Origin: Flavobacterium sp. N2038
GTDB lineage: Bacteria > Bacteroidota > Bacteroidia > Flavobacteriales > Flavobacteriaceae
DNA length: 64,000 bases
Assembly: GCF_025947185.1 (NCBI RefSeq)
Contig: NZ_CP110001.1
Location: 3,968,001 to 4,032,000 of the forward strand
Reading direction: 5' to 3'
The stretch's first letter is position 1. Each line of letters begins with the position of its first letter. Position numbers and translations under genes: made by a program. This document shows positions 53,101-62,628 of the stretch, one piece after another. The notes beneath the pieces were generated by a model, which was not told where the DNA came from, did no database searches, and worked only from the letters and a program-made list of their open reading frames with translations.

Positions 53101-54430
53101 AACTTATTGCTTAAAATTTACTTTAGCAGATAGAGTAGATGATGGAGCGCCAGTTAAATTCGATTACTATTATGGTTTCAAAACATTAGGTCCTGTAGGG
53201 CACTACCCTGTTCCAGATCCTGTGGTTCCTCCTGGACAAACACTTGTAAAAAATGAATTGACCGATTTATCAAAATCGCCATTAACTTCATTAAGACAGT
53301 ATTTAGATTACAACCGTTCTTACCCAAATGCCGATGGAAGTTTATTATTATCTAAACCTTCATTCTACGGAAATGAGCAATGTAAGATAACAATGTTCTT
53401 CAAAAATCCTTATGTGTATCATATGCTTAAAGAATGGGATGTGTATGACAGCAGAGTAAAAATTGATGGTGCTTTAAATCTTATTATTAAAGATCCTTTG
53501 AATGATGTTCTTATTCCATATCCGTTGCCAACAGAAAAAACAACATATCCTAAAGCAGAAAAAGGCAATACAGAATGGGTTGACGATAACGATCCTAGAA
53601 TTCCTCTAAACATTCAAATGTTGCAAAACATGATTAAAGGAAGTACTGGCAAAATAAGATGTGACATTACAATTGGAGATGCTTTAAAACCGAAATCGTA
53701 TGGATATGAGGTCAAATTAACCGATTTAAAACCTTCGAAATTATATACAGTATTAGCTAAAAACTATTTCGATAAAAATCAAAACAATCAAATCGAAGAT
53801 TCAGAAAATGTATTGGTACATCAATTTGGTTTCCAAACCTCTCGATACAGAGATTTTGCAGAACAAGTAAACAGTTATAAGCTTGACCAAGCCGAATCAA
53901 GAAAAGCTTTATTTGATGTTCCGTTAAGGTTAAGCGAAGATCAGATTACATCTTTAAACAATGTTGTTTTGGGACTTGACGATACTCTAAGTAATTCATT
54001 AGCATTAAAATATCAGCACTTATTTGATCGCGCTATCGAAGGAATTTTAAAAATGTCTCCTCTCGATCCAGCTCAATCTACAGAAGTTAATCGAATTATC
54101 AATACCAATACTGGTGAAGTGGTAGCGCTTTTAGTTCGCAATCCGGAGCCATTTAATATTCCTAAAATTCCATTAGAAGAAATTAAAAATACAATTTCAG
54201 TAGTTGACGATGCTGGTGCAGCAAAAGCAAACTATAAAGCACTTCATTCTAAAGACTATGCGCAGGTTTTAATTATGAATGACAGTAAAAAAATTACTGA
54301 TGAAAATTTAAATATCAAGTTCGAATACAGAATGTGGAATAATAACGGGTCTGTTGCCCAGTATTCAACGCCATTAACAGTTCGTGCTGCTGAGCCGGTA
54401 ACTTTAACTATTGAAAATATAAATCTTTAA
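47123..54430 (+). CDS. Giant 2435-aa protein, beta-rich, with a probable beta-propeller
   Basis: Leaderless and without clear membrane helices. Residues ~1-330 are mixed. From ~330 to 1130 there is a long stretch of alternating amphipathic strands with GLY-rich turns (e.g. GISGDIYLETVPVPTG, SITGFRGLLGFRYVATKK, GGYISAGGGIQIKIWI), similar in feel to DUF6603-type proteins, though I cannot confirm this. About 1530-1930 looks like repeated beta-propeller blades (SLFAFDKVFKYNDTYLISFH and similar). A later part has KNYFDKNQNNQIEDSENVLV followed by FGFQTSRYRDFAEQ. It is followed after 12 bp by the vWA giant. I know no function; as a leaderless giant next to a fibre gene it may be a structural shell or arm of a particle. 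Confidence 0.7.
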   Translation: MPTPTTQKYYPSLSTVVSLDDFPDALGFIKDGIQQIFDKVYIKDFQASISPRGESGFYGLSIVSKERLQFQIPGTEMFLILNPDNTDSSISSFPVTVEYQWLILSYLRSFNLQNFSYSPREFFELGLQILNTSEEEVVTLIINNFVSPKSDNLTKVEQFVNDINSKFGLTIPVPTSDNKPRELVLAIKNQFTDEASIAAFLLYLLDESSVSNSISNVKNFFKNLIPDDIDSYIKNIITPKARVTLELSAAIEFPNSYLKPVTKEGNPYTDPSNPNPKSQFRFAQALLQADTQEGIGYQFELGGSLGPSKYAMIGNTGMILELDTLKLDLSKKTNIPEATADGRPNDFVGVYARAVSVTLPSKWFHDYEKEGQGSTSTTLRIGASDLLIGTGGISGDIYLETVPVPTGVFSYFGDKFDFQYPLSMLQRNEETDVVEITQIADYNELLAYLQEFSATSSLPYPFSYPLTLTTKSTLVSSEVSPSTIYTFKNAKEYQAFLSKLAPDNTLWKRIGNPNRGFEIGFNKFDISFKQNKVIGSNIKGQLIINKLKNPDGSSFHATLEGHLYDDGDFNLTASFDKASEPKANLFGLVNFDFHSFELGKQDDDYYVGTSCYVSFPQGTLMNRLAKGQGFDVEKLRIYSDGNIEVEGGSIPIPINLSVNLGPVQMAVSNINFGSTQINGHKYNFWGFDGAISVNPLGLDARGEGIKYYYSTEEGFKDSFIRIQTIEVDLMIPGTASEESAMAIIHGMISLPQPGVSPEFMGEVSLKLPKAKITGSVGMRFAPKYPAFLVDAGIELPTGIPLGFLSITGFRGLLGFRYVATKKAAGLTTENSWYEFYKHPKAGINIRKFSGPPDSMQYDSPFSIGAGATFESTGGTILNMRAMLLLSLPTLFYIEAGLNVLGDRLGPIEKDQSTPPFFAMVAFGDNSLELAAGADFQMPKDGGQIIQLHALLEAGFFFKNQKPWYINLGSKKDPITARILTLFTAKAFIMLSAQGIEAGARLDFKLEKSFGPAKVKLWAYLEMGGKISFKRPQMGGYISAGGGIQIKIWIINVEIVLDTIFSVESFKPFLIYAKLELSVRVKLGFVRVRKNFLIELQWDINRIVDRTPYSPLPKGTYGDVNDNRTADSVKGVHMLTNEAFLLDYFDQMPSTTAINKVIPLDTFIDIKMTKGVLPDTSLSKIIGGYTADAKNYTDLMPPEATSKAGRKLRQVKHQYSIESIELLSANGNSWEAYHPFKAVVDSTSRDLVKDLPWAQWQKVIDQYDSIRVLATNPFSYLSAGEPGWHVPEQFGITPSKLFCVSDSIEAEYVNFKNKKIGKRYYVPTQYEADRINGLFFKLVGETPEIVDGKLSGGDFMSISGESNPFGFRRSLSFKNYDKLEIIFPESAIEPTLKLTTQAKTVHITAYTSVFDKGAKLSKYKEVKICKAKNSPALYEIAYTKAELRSPITLFDENGDVLLKKKIDRIVISPVAANADAILDVRNKIAALFNDTYASADGEFIVSEPSNITEYNRLITLLAELKAEAGNDNPTGTSEPLTFTRFYGYNGRSLFAFDKVFKYNDTYLISFHPTPKTTVIAQIDAKGNLLRERLLNGLVTSMQVVNNNLLLTQALDATQCKGIGEAVVDDTFIVGCVAPAATTAIIELDSELNRNSGMQYMNTYSESFNKLISLPNNELLWINTLEDGTQINWVNGIDRSLVRRVKVGEVAIKVLQHNSTDFSLISKNKKVIRFSINLSTRTITITDTKLVSESSIVEITDAVIANDKVLLTVKLINGKFGLAQINGTAITVVKNDAIFDSAIYLSNNTLADNSVIVYNEKYLFVFNISLNLVRLIERGSSSDKASIINIQNEPSTNEILMLSSKQNEKGVYFSLFNDQFDNCSLYPKETVSVVSSASALTDSTATHTDLGSTVKLEYTRGTKSSNLLTINALICSAGGDSDDDNEVNYSTSIQEIGWLTRESAVHNLTIPGSDAVIADNKAMEAAIQNTVQPIWRPNSTYCLKFTLADRVDDGAPVKFDYYYGFKTLGPVGHYPVPDPVVPPGQTLVKNELTDLSKSPLTSLRQYLDYNRSYPNADGSLLLSKPSFYGNEQCKITMFFKNPYVYHMLKEWDVYDSRVKIDGALNLIIKDPLNDVLIPYPLPTEKTTYPKAEKGNTEWVDDNDPRIPLNIQMLQNMIKGSTGKIRCDITIGDALKPKSYGYEVKLTDLKPSKLYTVLAKNYFDKNQNNQIEDSENVLVHQFGFQTSRYRDFAEQVNSYKLDQAESRKALFDVPLRLSEDQITSLNNVVLGLDDTLSNSLALKYQHLFDRAIEGILKMSPLDPAQSTEVNRIINTNTGEVVALLVRNPEPFNIPKIPLEEIKNTISVVDDAGAAKANYKALHSKDYAQVLIMNDSKKITDENLNIKFEYRMWNNNGSVAQYSTPLTVRAAEPVTLTIENINL

Positions 54431-54442
54431 AAAACAATAAAA

Positions 54443-57400
54443 ATGAGTTCTATAAATCTTCAAGAAAGCCAATCCTCAGGTTGCGAAACGTATATCGCTA
54501 TCGTTGTCGATGAGTCGGGGTCGATAAATGGCAATGAAGCGCAGCAAATACGAGATGGGCTGACTTCATTTATCAATTCTCAAGCTCAAAGCAAAATTAC
54601 ACTTTCGTTAATCGGAATGTCTGGTAGCGACAACAACTCAAGATCAGAGCATGTTATTCAAAAAAGAATTTCGGGAAATACTTCGAGTTTTTTAAGTTGG
54701 ATTAATGGTTTTGGTTCAAGATCGGCCAATCCTCAATCTGATCACTGGGCTTCTGGTTTAGAAGTTGTAAACAATTTGACTGTAATTCCAGACGTTGTCG
54801 TGGTTGTTACAGATGGTTTGCAGGTCAATGATACCAATTTACTTAAAAATTTATATCAAAATCTGGATGATAAATCACATATTTTTGTTTACGGTGTTAC
54901 AAGCACCGTAAACAATGCTACCGAGTTGGTAACACCGATTACTAACTTTTTAGGAAAAACGCCTGTACTAAAAAACAGCGGTCTTTCCATGCTAAATACA
55001 GACTATATCAGGGTTCCTGATTTTAGCACTTTAGGAGCTGAATTAAATCAGTTGAGCAATGATCTATCTGGTGCACAAATTGGGTGTTTGCCGAATGTGA
55101 GTATCATTCAAAATAAATTGGTTTATCCTGTTCTAAAAAAAGGTCTTGCTGTACACGAAAGCGCTGGAACTTTGGTTCTAAGAAATAAAAGTCGTGTTCC
55201 TCTTACTCTTCCTGCGGGAATACGAATCCATAATGCAAGTAATCTTGGCGGATTGGTTTTTAGACTTGAAGAAACTGTTGTCATTCCTGGTTTGGCGAGC
55301 GTAGAAGCAAAAATAAGAATTGACGGAACGCCTTCTGCAATGGAAAGCCACAATGCCTTAATTGTTCTACCGGGCGTTTACAATCCAAGCAATTTTAAAA
55401 TCAGTTTTACCGTAACCAAAGAGGTTTATATTGTTGATCTTAATTCAGGCAAAACTGCTTTGCAATCTACAAGTTTGCAGATCGCAGCAGCAGGTTCTAA
55501 GGGACTTGATAGTACAAAAGGAATTCATCTTCGTTGGCTTTTGGCTGGAGAATTGGGAGCAAACCACCTTCCGAAAGGGGATTTATATACAGGCGGTACT
55601 ACTAATTTTAATAAACCTGATGATTTCGTAAAATTATATCGAGCACCTTATACTAAAGTTGTCCATAAATTGGATTTAACGAAAAAACCTCAAACTGTTG
55701 ATCGTAATAAAGCATTATGGGTTTATAAAACTCCTGCTCTGCAAAGATCAATCTATGTTTATTTCAAAAACAAAGCAAAGTATCTTTTAACATATGCTAG
55801 CATTAATCCGATGACAGATCCATCTGGTTTTATTGAAGCTTATGGAAATGAGATTATTGAGATTGAGAATAAAAGCGAATTATTTTTTGCTGCCGAACTT
55901 AAATTTAATGCCGTAGAGAGCGCTAGCATTGTTAAATTAGAAACATTATCTGTTGCTGAAAATAGCATTGCTGCATCAAAAAGAGTTACAAATCGTAAAA
56001 ACTACTCTTCGTCACAGGCTAATTCGATTCGTGTTCTAGCCGAAAATGGAAGAAGTCTTCGTTTTAAAGCAAATAAATGTTTGTTAAGAGAAATCCATTT
56101 TGAATTTTATAGAGATTTTATCCAAAATGCAAATACAAATGGCAATTGGGATTTAAAAGGAAAATTCGCTTTAACTCTTACTGATAATAAAGCATTTGAA
56201 CAATTAGAACCAAAGCTAAATGCTGTTCATGGAAAATGGTTAAAGTTTAATGATGGAGAATATGTAAACGTAAAAAACTATAAAGACAAATGGAAACGTA
56301 CAACAGCTGAAGGAGATAAAAACATCAAACAAGTTGTTAATAGTTACATCGATCTAAGTCTTGATGGTACAAATCCGACAGCATTAGAAACTGTTAAATT
56401 TAAAGACAGTGTTCCGACCAACGAACCTGTACCAGGAGAAGAAGCAAAATTTGAAGAAAATACAACCGAAATATCCAATCTGGATTTATTGAATATAGCA
56501 GCAAACGATTTTCATATTGCCAGAATGTTAGGTTTAGGATGCATTGATATTGATGAAACAGTTCTTTCCGGCGAATATATCTATCTAACAGAGTACGTTA
56601 CATTTAAGAATTTAGAAGGCGGTACAACTCCAAAAGAAGTACAGCATCTTTCTATGAGTATTCCAACTTCTGTAAATACAGAACGTTTGCCTCTTCCTGT
56701 GCAATTAAGTAAATATTTACCAGGCCTTAACGCAGGTTCTGATGAAGATGAGCAATCAGCAAAAATTACAGATCCTAACGGATATAGTTTTGATGGCAAG
56801 AAAAGATATGTGAGTCTGTTTATGAATGACATCGCAGATTACAGTGTAAATACTGCTTTCTTTGATTCTACTGACGAATTTGACGGAAGCTCTTTTACAT
56901 TCCCAATCTATGCCGGAGTTGATTACAAGTTTAAAGGTGAAGCAAATTGGCAAAAACCAGAATTAGCTTGTGATACAGCCTATTCTAATGTTACTAAAGA
57001 CTTAGGCACTGGTTCTTTTGAGCCTTCTCCGATCATTATACCTGAGTCTGGAAAATCATTTTTAAATGTTCGTCAGGAAAAAACAGGTTTACAAACGTAT
57101 GTATATCAAGGTTATGGTATTAATATTTTCTCGAGGGCAACCTCTGGAAGACAATTAGAAATTACTTCTGAAATTAAGCCAAATAATACGCTTTTGCCTC
57201 CATCTGGAATTAATTCTTTACTGATTACAGAAGAAAACCCGTTGATGTTTACTTCAATTAGTGAACAGATTAAGCTGAAAACACTTTTAGATAATGAGTC
57301 AATAACTGATAAGACTTACATCCGACTTCTTTTTGAATATTATTCTGCTCAGGAATTGTTAAGTTATAGCATTCCAGATGGAATGACTAAAGAAGATGCT

Positions 57401-60277
57401 TTACTTTCTGATAAGATTTATCCAGATAATGAAGAGCTGTTTGCTGATTATTTTAAACTTTATTTCAGAGATAGTCTTCCTCAAATTGAACATGCAAAAA
57501 TTGCAAGCATTACAGATAGTTCATCAAATGAACTTACCTCAATTATTAGAATTAACGAATACAAAATTCTAAGCAGTGGCGAAGACATTAAAATCAGCTT
57601 AAACAATTCTAATAAAAATAGATTTATCGGAGGTATTTTAACAGTTGGTGATGAAAACTATATCATTCAGAATATTAATGTTGTTACTACAGCAGGAAAA
57701 TTTGGATATGCAGATGTCGAAGTACTTAAAAAAGAAGTAGGTCAAAGCCTTTCTGACGGTAATGCAACAATTGATTCTGAACAGATCAAGCAAATCAAAA
57801 AACCAGTTAACGAATTATGTTCATTAGTTGAAAATATGCTAACGCCTGCAAACTGGCGCCAGCCAAGTCCGATTGGTTTTCAGGTTCAAGTGCCGCAAGC
57901 CTTAAAAACTGTAAATAGAGAGATTGTTTCGCAAAAAGACAGTCAAGGAAATGACACTTTGCAGGTAGAAAAAACTCGAGGAATTTGGAATGATAAAGTA
58001 GAAATTAAAAAAGTTCTGGAGCAAGCTTTTAAGGTAGATTCGAAAGGAGCATATGTATTGGATAAAGATGAGAATCCGATTCCACTTCCAAAAGAAGAGA
58101 AAAAACATTTTGGTTTATATCAGCTTACTTTCAAAGGATTAAAATTAGCTCAGCATCCACAATTCAATAATGGTAATCAACATTCTGTTGAATGGATGAA
58201 CGGTACTGTTCGTTTATTTACTAAAAGCTGTTTTGAAGGGGCTAACCCTATTCCGGTAAAATCGAGAAAAGAATTTAAAGTTATACGTGTAGACAATATC
58301 GGAACAGACCAGGATTTAGTATTAACTATCAATGATCCTAATTTTAAAATTAAAAAAGACGGAACCCAAGAAATGGATCCGACTTACGATCACATTCTTT
58401 TTCAAGAAAATGTACAACAGAAAGTAAATTATTATCCAAGTTATAAAGTATATCTTTTTGCTGATTCTTCAAACGGAATTACAAAAGAAAGCATTCAGCC
58501 AAGAGAAGGAGAAAATACGCATTATTCAATTTTTGGAATTAGCAGCCATTCAAATGCTTATAACTATGATTCTAAAATTAGTGCGCCAACTCCAATGTAT
58601 GCGGTTAGAATTGAAAAACCTGCAAAACCCGAGGATGTAAAAGGAGCTTTATATGCCACAAGACCTGATTTTTTCAACAGATCAACATACACGTTCACAA
58701 CGACATATACGCACAAACCTTACGGAATGCTACATTACAGGGCAAATGACCAGGCTTTGTTAGATGCTTTGTATAAAACGGAAACAATTGCTGCAATTCG
58801 TGAAGAACTTAGTAAACTTGGCGGAAATAATGAAACTTTTTTCTCCAAGAGATGGGAAAATTTCTTAGATCTTGAAAGCTTAATAAAAACGAATAATGTT
58901 TTAAATCCGACTGATTTACTTGGGCCTGAAGATCAACCAGATGTATTGCCTCCAAGACAACCTTTGTATTATAAAGAGTTTCCTCTTGATGGTGATCCAT
59001 TACTTAGATATCGTTTCCCTGCTCCAGATAGCGAACTTTTTATTGATTCTATTAATGAATTTATTGAATGGCACAATACGTCACATCCTACAACAAAGGC
59101 TCCAAAAATTACTGTTCTTAACACTTTAAATGATATCATAATTTCGACAAAACATGGAATTGAAAGAAATCTATTAGCAATACATTTTATAGAACAAGTT
59201 ATTCACGCCACTTTTGTGCCACTTACTGAAGTTCCTGTTATTTACGAATATATTAAGGATAACGATTATGTACCCGTTAATAAAAAGCAAACCATTAAGG
59301 ATAAGAATGGAAATATTTTAAAATATCCGCATCCTGATTTAGATATTGCACCGATGATGAAAATCACAGATGCAGCGCTATTCAAAACGCAGTTTACAGA
59401 TTTTAATCTAGACGGAAATTCTCAAAACATTTATTTCTACGGTGTTCGCGAAATGGATATTAAAATGAATTTCAGTGAGTTCAGTACTTTCTTGGGACCT
59501 GTGAAACTAGTTCCTTCTAGCCCACCGCAAACACCAGAGATTAAGAGAATTATGCCTGTTTTAGAAAATCAGGTTTTAGGAATCAAGCCTTCTATTCAAA
59601 TCGAATTAAATGCTTACAAGCCAGAATATAACATTAGAAAAATTAATATCTATCGTGCAAAAAACATGCTGGATGCACAATCAATTAGAACGATGACTCC
59701 TGTCAAAGAAATTTTGATTAATGAGGATACTTTATCTACTGATTTTAATAGTGTTTGGACGGTTTACGATGAATTTGAAGATTTAGAAAACGTTCCTTTT
59801 GGTGATGGCCTTTTTTATAGAATTACGGTTTCAAGAGAAATCGAATACGCTGATCCGAGTTCGACAGATGAAAATAAGATTATCAATATTGATTATACAC
59901 CATCTCAGCCATCAAAAATTACAGCTACAATAATTGCTGATAATGTTGCTCCAGAATCCCCAGTATTATCTGCTACTGGTATTCCAACCGGAGAAAATGA
60001 ATCTGTTTTGAAACCAGTTGTATTTAGTTGGGAAAAAACAGTTCATAATGGTAAGTATCATTTGTATAAAATGAATAATCAAGGAAACTGGGATAAAATT
60101 CAAGAGAAAATTTCTAATGAAAACACAGTGATGTTGGCTTTACTGGAAACCAAATTAGAAACCGACGAATTAACTATTAAAAATGGTGATGATGAAAGAA
60201 TCTACCATCATTTCAAAGTGCTTGCCGAAAACTCTTCGGGCATGTACAGTAGTGAAGAAAAAATTCTAACCCTATAA
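54443..60277 (+). CDS. Giant 1944-aa protein with N-terminal vWA domain and C-terminal Ig/FN3-like domains
   Basis: Residues ~15-200 are a von Willebrand A domain with the metal-binding MIDAS motif Asp23-x-Ser25-x-Ser27 (VVDESGSING) and Asp124 in VVVVTDGLQ. The central ~1400 residues are not recognised. The last ~250 residues contain two FN3/Ig-like modules (KINIYRAKNMLDAQ; ESPVLSATGIPTGENESVLK with FKVLAENSSGMYSSEE). There is no signal peptide. It stands 12 bp after the 2435-aa gene, and composition and codon use look alike, so the two are probably made as a pair. vWA domains usually bind other proteins through a metal ion, so adhesion or assembly is likely. The precise role is unknown. Confidence 0.75.
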   Translation: MSSINLQESQSSGCETYIAIVVDESGSINGNEAQQIRDGLTSFINSQAQSKITLSLIGMSGSDNNSRSEHVIQKRISGNTSSFLSWINGFGSRSANPQSDHWASGLEVVNNLTVIPDVVVVVTDGLQVNDTNLLKNLYQNLDDKSHIFVYGVTSTVNNATELVTPITNFLGKTPVLKNSGLSMLNTDYIRVPDFSTLGAELNQLSNDLSGAQIGCLPNVSIIQNKLVYPVLKKGLAVHESAGTLVLRNKSRVPLTLPAGIRIHNASNLGGLVFRLEETVVIPGLASVEAKIRIDGTPSAMESHNALIVLPGVYNPSNFKISFTVTKEVYIVDLNSGKTALQSTSLQIAAAGSKGLDSTKGIHLRWLLAGELGANHLPKGDLYTGGTTNFNKPDDFVKLYRAPYTKVVHKLDLTKKPQTVDRNKALWVYKTPALQRSIYVYFKNKAKYLLTYASINPMTDPSGFIEAYGNEIIEIENKSELFFAAELKFNAVESASIVKLETLSVAENSIAASKRVTNRKNYSSSQANSIRVLAENGRSLRFKANKCLLREIHFEFYRDFIQNANTNGNWDLKGKFALTLTDNKAFEQLEPKLNAVHGKWLKFNDGEYVNVKNYKDKWKRTTAEGDKNIKQVVNSYIDLSLDGTNPTALETVKFKDSVPTNEPVPGEEAKFEENTTEISNLDLLNIAANDFHIARMLGLGCIDIDETVLSGEYIYLTEYVTFKNLEGGTTPKEVQHLSMSIPTSVNTERLPLPVQLSKYLPGLNAGSDEDEQSAKITDPNGYSFDGKKRYVSLFMNDIADYSVNTAFFDSTDEFDGSSFTFPIYAGVDYKFKGEANWQKPELACDTAYSNVTKDLGTGSFEPSPIIIPESGKSFLNVRQEKTGLQTYVYQGYGINIFSRATSGRQLEITSEIKPNNTLLPPSGINSLLITEENPLMFTSISEQIKLKTLLDNESITDKTYIRLLFEYYSAQELLSYSIPDGMTKEDALLSDKIYPDNEELFADYFKLYFRDSLPQIEHAKIASITDSSSNELTSIIRINEYKILSSGEDIKISLNNSNKNRFIGGILTVGDENYIIQNINVVTTAGKFGYADVEVLKKEVGQSLSDGNATIDSEQIKQIKKPVNELCSLVENMLTPANWRQPSPIGFQVQVPQALKTVNREIVSQKDSQGNDTLQVEKTRGIWNDKVEIKKVLEQAFKVDSKGAYVLDKDENPIPLPKEEKKHFGLYQLTFKGLKLAQHPQFNNGNQHSVEWMNGTVRLFTKSCFEGANPIPVKSRKEFKVIRVDNIGTDQDLVLTINDPNFKIKKDGTQEMDPTYDHILFQENVQQKVNYYPSYKVYLFADSSNGITKESIQPREGENTHYSIFGISSHSNAYNYDSKISAPTPMYAVRIEKPAKPEDVKGALYATRPDFFNRSTYTFTTTYTHKPYGMLHYRANDQALLDALYKTETIAAIREELSKLGGNNETFFSKRWENFLDLESLIKTNNVLNPTDLLGPEDQPDVLPPRQPLYYKEFPLDGDPLLRYRFPAPDSELFIDSINEFIEWHNTSHPTTKAPKITVLNTLNDIIISTKHGIERNLLAIHFIEQVIHATFVPLTEVPVIYEYIKDNDYVPVNKKQTIKDKNGNILKYPHPDLDIAPMMKITDAALFKTQFTDFNLDGNSQNIYFYGVREMDIKMNFSEFSTFLGPVKLVPSSPPQTPEIKRIMPVLENQVLGIKPSIQIELNAYKPEYNIRKINIYRAKNMLDAQSIRTMTPVKEILINEDTLSTDFNSVWTVYDEFEDLENVPFGDGLFYRITVSREIEYADPSSTDENKIINIDYTPSQPSKITATIIADNVAPESPVLSATGIPTGENESVLKPVVFSWEKTVHNGKYHLYKMNNQGNWDKIQEKISNENTVMLALLETKLETDELTIKNGDDERIYHHFKVLAENSSGMYSSEEKILTL

Positions 60278-60287
60278 ATTCAAAAAT

Positions 60288-60317
60288 GAATCCCAACGAA
60301 ATTGTTTGTTGGGATTC
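60288..60317 (+). terminator. Hairpin after the vWA gene
   Basis: Perfect 10-bp stem GAATCCCAAC/GTTGGGATTC with a 10-base loop. The bases after it are A-rich rather than T-rich, so it may reduce rather than stop transcription into the fibre gene. Confidence 0.65.
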
Positions 60318-60372
60318 AAAATCAAGCTAATCAAAAATAATATTTACAGAAAGAAAATAAATTTCAAACAAC

Positions 60373-62628
60373 ATGGCAACAGACAGAACTAACATTGGCT
60401 ACAAATTCGAAAAAGGAGATATTCCGTCGCAGGAAGACTTCCAAGAGGTGTTTAAAAGTTTCGTTCATATTGACGAAGACAAAGCCGATTTTCAAATGGT
60501 CGAAGCAGGAACCGATAATCAGCATTATGTAACTCCTGCCCTTTTGTATACAGGTTTAAAGAATATTGGCATCATTACTGGAAATAACTATATGCCACGT
60601 AAAGAGCATTTTGACTCATTTGTTGGCGATACCATTACTTTGCAATATGCACCAGTTAATTACAGTGTTAAAGTTTTTAAAAACGGACAATTATTACTGG
60701 AGAAAGAAGGTCAAGGAAATGATGGAGATTATATTATCAATTACGAAATGGCCAAAATCACTTTTTCGGGAAATATTGACAATAGAAACATCGAAGTCGA
60801 TTATTGGTATAAAAATTTAGCTCCAAATCCAAATCCAGGAGGCGGTTCTGGAGAACCAATTGACTTTACAAGCTTTCTGCATACTTCAGGAAATGAAACC
60901 AAAAACGGAATCTTAACTTTCAACAACACTACTCCTACCTCAACTAGCGGAATTGTATTAACAAATAGCGGTGCCGATGCTGGCGCAAAAGTATTGGATG
61001 TAACAGTTAGCGGAGCCGGAAGTGGTATTGCTGTTCAAAATACAGCAACAGGAACTGGTATTAAAGTATCTAACACTGGATCTGGAGCGGGTTTACAAGT
61101 AAATTCTTCTTCAACAGCAACAGGAGATCCTTTGCAAATATCGAAAGATAATGTTGTAAAAGCTAAAATTGATAATGATGGAATTGTAACAGCTAAAAAA
61201 TTTGTTAGCGAAAATGGAACAGATACTAAATTTGTTAAAGGAGATGGCTCTCTTGATCCTAAAACATATGCTGAAGACAATAATGTAATTCATACCACAG
61301 GAAATGAATCTAAAGATGGAGCATTAAATTTAACGCACAATACCTCTGTAGATGATGTTCTAACCATCACTAAAAACAATAGTGCTAACTGCTTAAAATT
61401 AGTTCAAAACTCTAATTCTAGCGCTACTACTTCTACTTTTGATACTACTACTTCCAATGTAAACAGAAAAGCGATCAGTATTAAAAAAGAAGGACAAGAA
61501 AAAGCCTTTATTACACACGATGGAAACGTAACAGGAACTTCCTTTACAACCTTAAACGAAAAAGCCGATATTACCAACGGATTTTTAACCTTAGCCGCTT
61601 CCGATTCTCCAACTGCAACAGCAGGTCATGCAAAATTATATGCCAAAACAGCTGGCACTACTGATTTGTATGTGATGGGTAGTGATGGGGTTGAGAAGAA
61701 GATTGGTGATAACAACGCATCTACTGGAGCATTATTAACGACAACAGACCAATCTTTTACTGGTATCAAATCTGTTACAAATACTGGCAACACACAAACA
61801 AACGGATTATCTATTACCAATGATGGCGGTGGCGGAAGCTATTCTGTATCATTAACAAATAACGGTGATGGAATTGGTCTAATGTCAAATAATACATCTA
61901 CAGGTTTTGGTATTTACTCTCGTCAATCTGGAGAGGGTGGACGAGGAATCTATGCTGGCAACTCTACCGATTATGGTTTTGGTCTATTTTGTCATAATAC
62001 AGGAAATGGAACTGGACTATTTGCTCATAATGAATTTGGTTCAGGAAATGCTATATCAGTTGTCAATGGCGGTAGTGGTGTGGGGATTTCTTCTTTTACA
62101 TCTTATGATGGACACTGTATTGTAGCCAATGCCGGATCTAGCGCTACAGGTCTTTTATATGTTGGAAAAAACAGTGGAACCGATACTTTTACAGTAGATA
62201 AAACTGGTGATGTGAGAGCAAATCGTTTTATAAAAGCTGATGGTACAAGTTCTGAATATTTGATGGCAGATGGCTCTGTTACTACGTCCACACCCCAAGC
62301 GTTACCTTATAAAGTTTATACAGCTATTGTCTCTCAAACAGCCGGTGGAATCCCGACAGCTATAGTATTAGAGAATACTTTAGGCGGAACAGTAACCTGG
62401 TCTAAAAATCAAGTTGGATTCTTCTATATGAATTCAACAGGTCTTTTTACACTTGATAAGACAGTAGTTTTATCTTCTAATGGTCTTAATTATGAAGACA
62501 CTTCCAATTATCATATCACTTGGGATAATGACAGTACTGATACCATACGTTTATACACTTCTACAGACATTGAACCGAAAGATGATTTATTAAGAAAATC
62601 ACTTATAGAAATAAGAGTATATAATTAA
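60373..62628 (+). CDS. Phage tail-fibre-like protein
   Basis: A 751-aa leaderless protein. The N-terminus (NIGYKFEKGDIPSQEDFQEV, then FVHIDEDKADFQMVEAGTDN and YVTPALLYTGLKNIG) has the pattern of the attachment end of flavobacterial tail-fibre proteins. A beta domain (~75-150) and a Pro/Gly hinge (NPNPGGGSGEP) follow. The shaft has many short repeats of the type [ST]-G-x-G-[IL]-x-V-x-N (e.g. GAGSGIAVQNTATGTGIKVS, and again ~470-590), as in trimeric beta-helices. The C-terminal ~100 residues (YKVYTAIVSQTAGGIPTAIV and on) form a compact tip that may bind the target. It would give host specificity to a particle. Confidence 0.78.
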   Translation: MATDRTNIGYKFEKGDIPSQEDFQEVFKSFVHIDEDKADFQMVEAGTDNQHYVTPALLYTGLKNIGIITGNNYMPRKEHFDSFVGDTITLQYAPVNYSVKVFKNGQLLLEKEGQGNDGDYIINYEMAKITFSGNIDNRNIEVDYWYKNLAPNPNPGGGSGEPIDFTSFLHTSGNETKNGILTFNNTTPTSTSGIVLTNSGADAGAKVLDVTVSGAGSGIAVQNTATGTGIKVSNTGSGAGLQVNSSSTATGDPLQISKDNVVKAKIDNDGIVTAKKFVSENGTDTKFVKGDGSLDPKTYAEDNNVIHTTGNESKDGALNLTHNTSVDDVLTITKNNSANCLKLVQNSNSSATTSTFDTTTSNVNRKAISIKKEGQEKAFITHDGNVTGTSFTTLNEKADITNGFLTLAASDSPTATAGHAKLYAKTAGTTDLYVMGSDGVEKKIGDNNASTGALLTTTDQSFTGIKSVTNTGNTQTNGLSITNDGGGGSYSVSLTNNGDGIGLMSNNTSTGFGIYSRQSGEGGRGIYAGNSTDYGFGLFCHNTGNGTGLFAHNEFGSGNAISVVNGGSGVGISSFTSYDGHCIVANAGSSATGLLYVGKNSGTDTFTVDKTGDVRANRFIKADGTSSEYLMADGSVTTSTPQALPYKVYTAIVSQTAGGIPTAIVLENTLGGTVTWSKNQVGFFYMNSTGLFTLDKTVVLSSNGLNYEDTSNYHITWDNDSTDTIRLYTSTDIEPKDDLLRKSLIEIRVYN

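Noticed and set aside
47123..60277. The giant proteins as Tc toxin or Rhs/polymorphic toxins
   Set aside because: I see no YD/Rhs repeats, no RHS core motif and no C-terminal toxin plus immunity layout; the C-termini are beta-rich and Ig-like.
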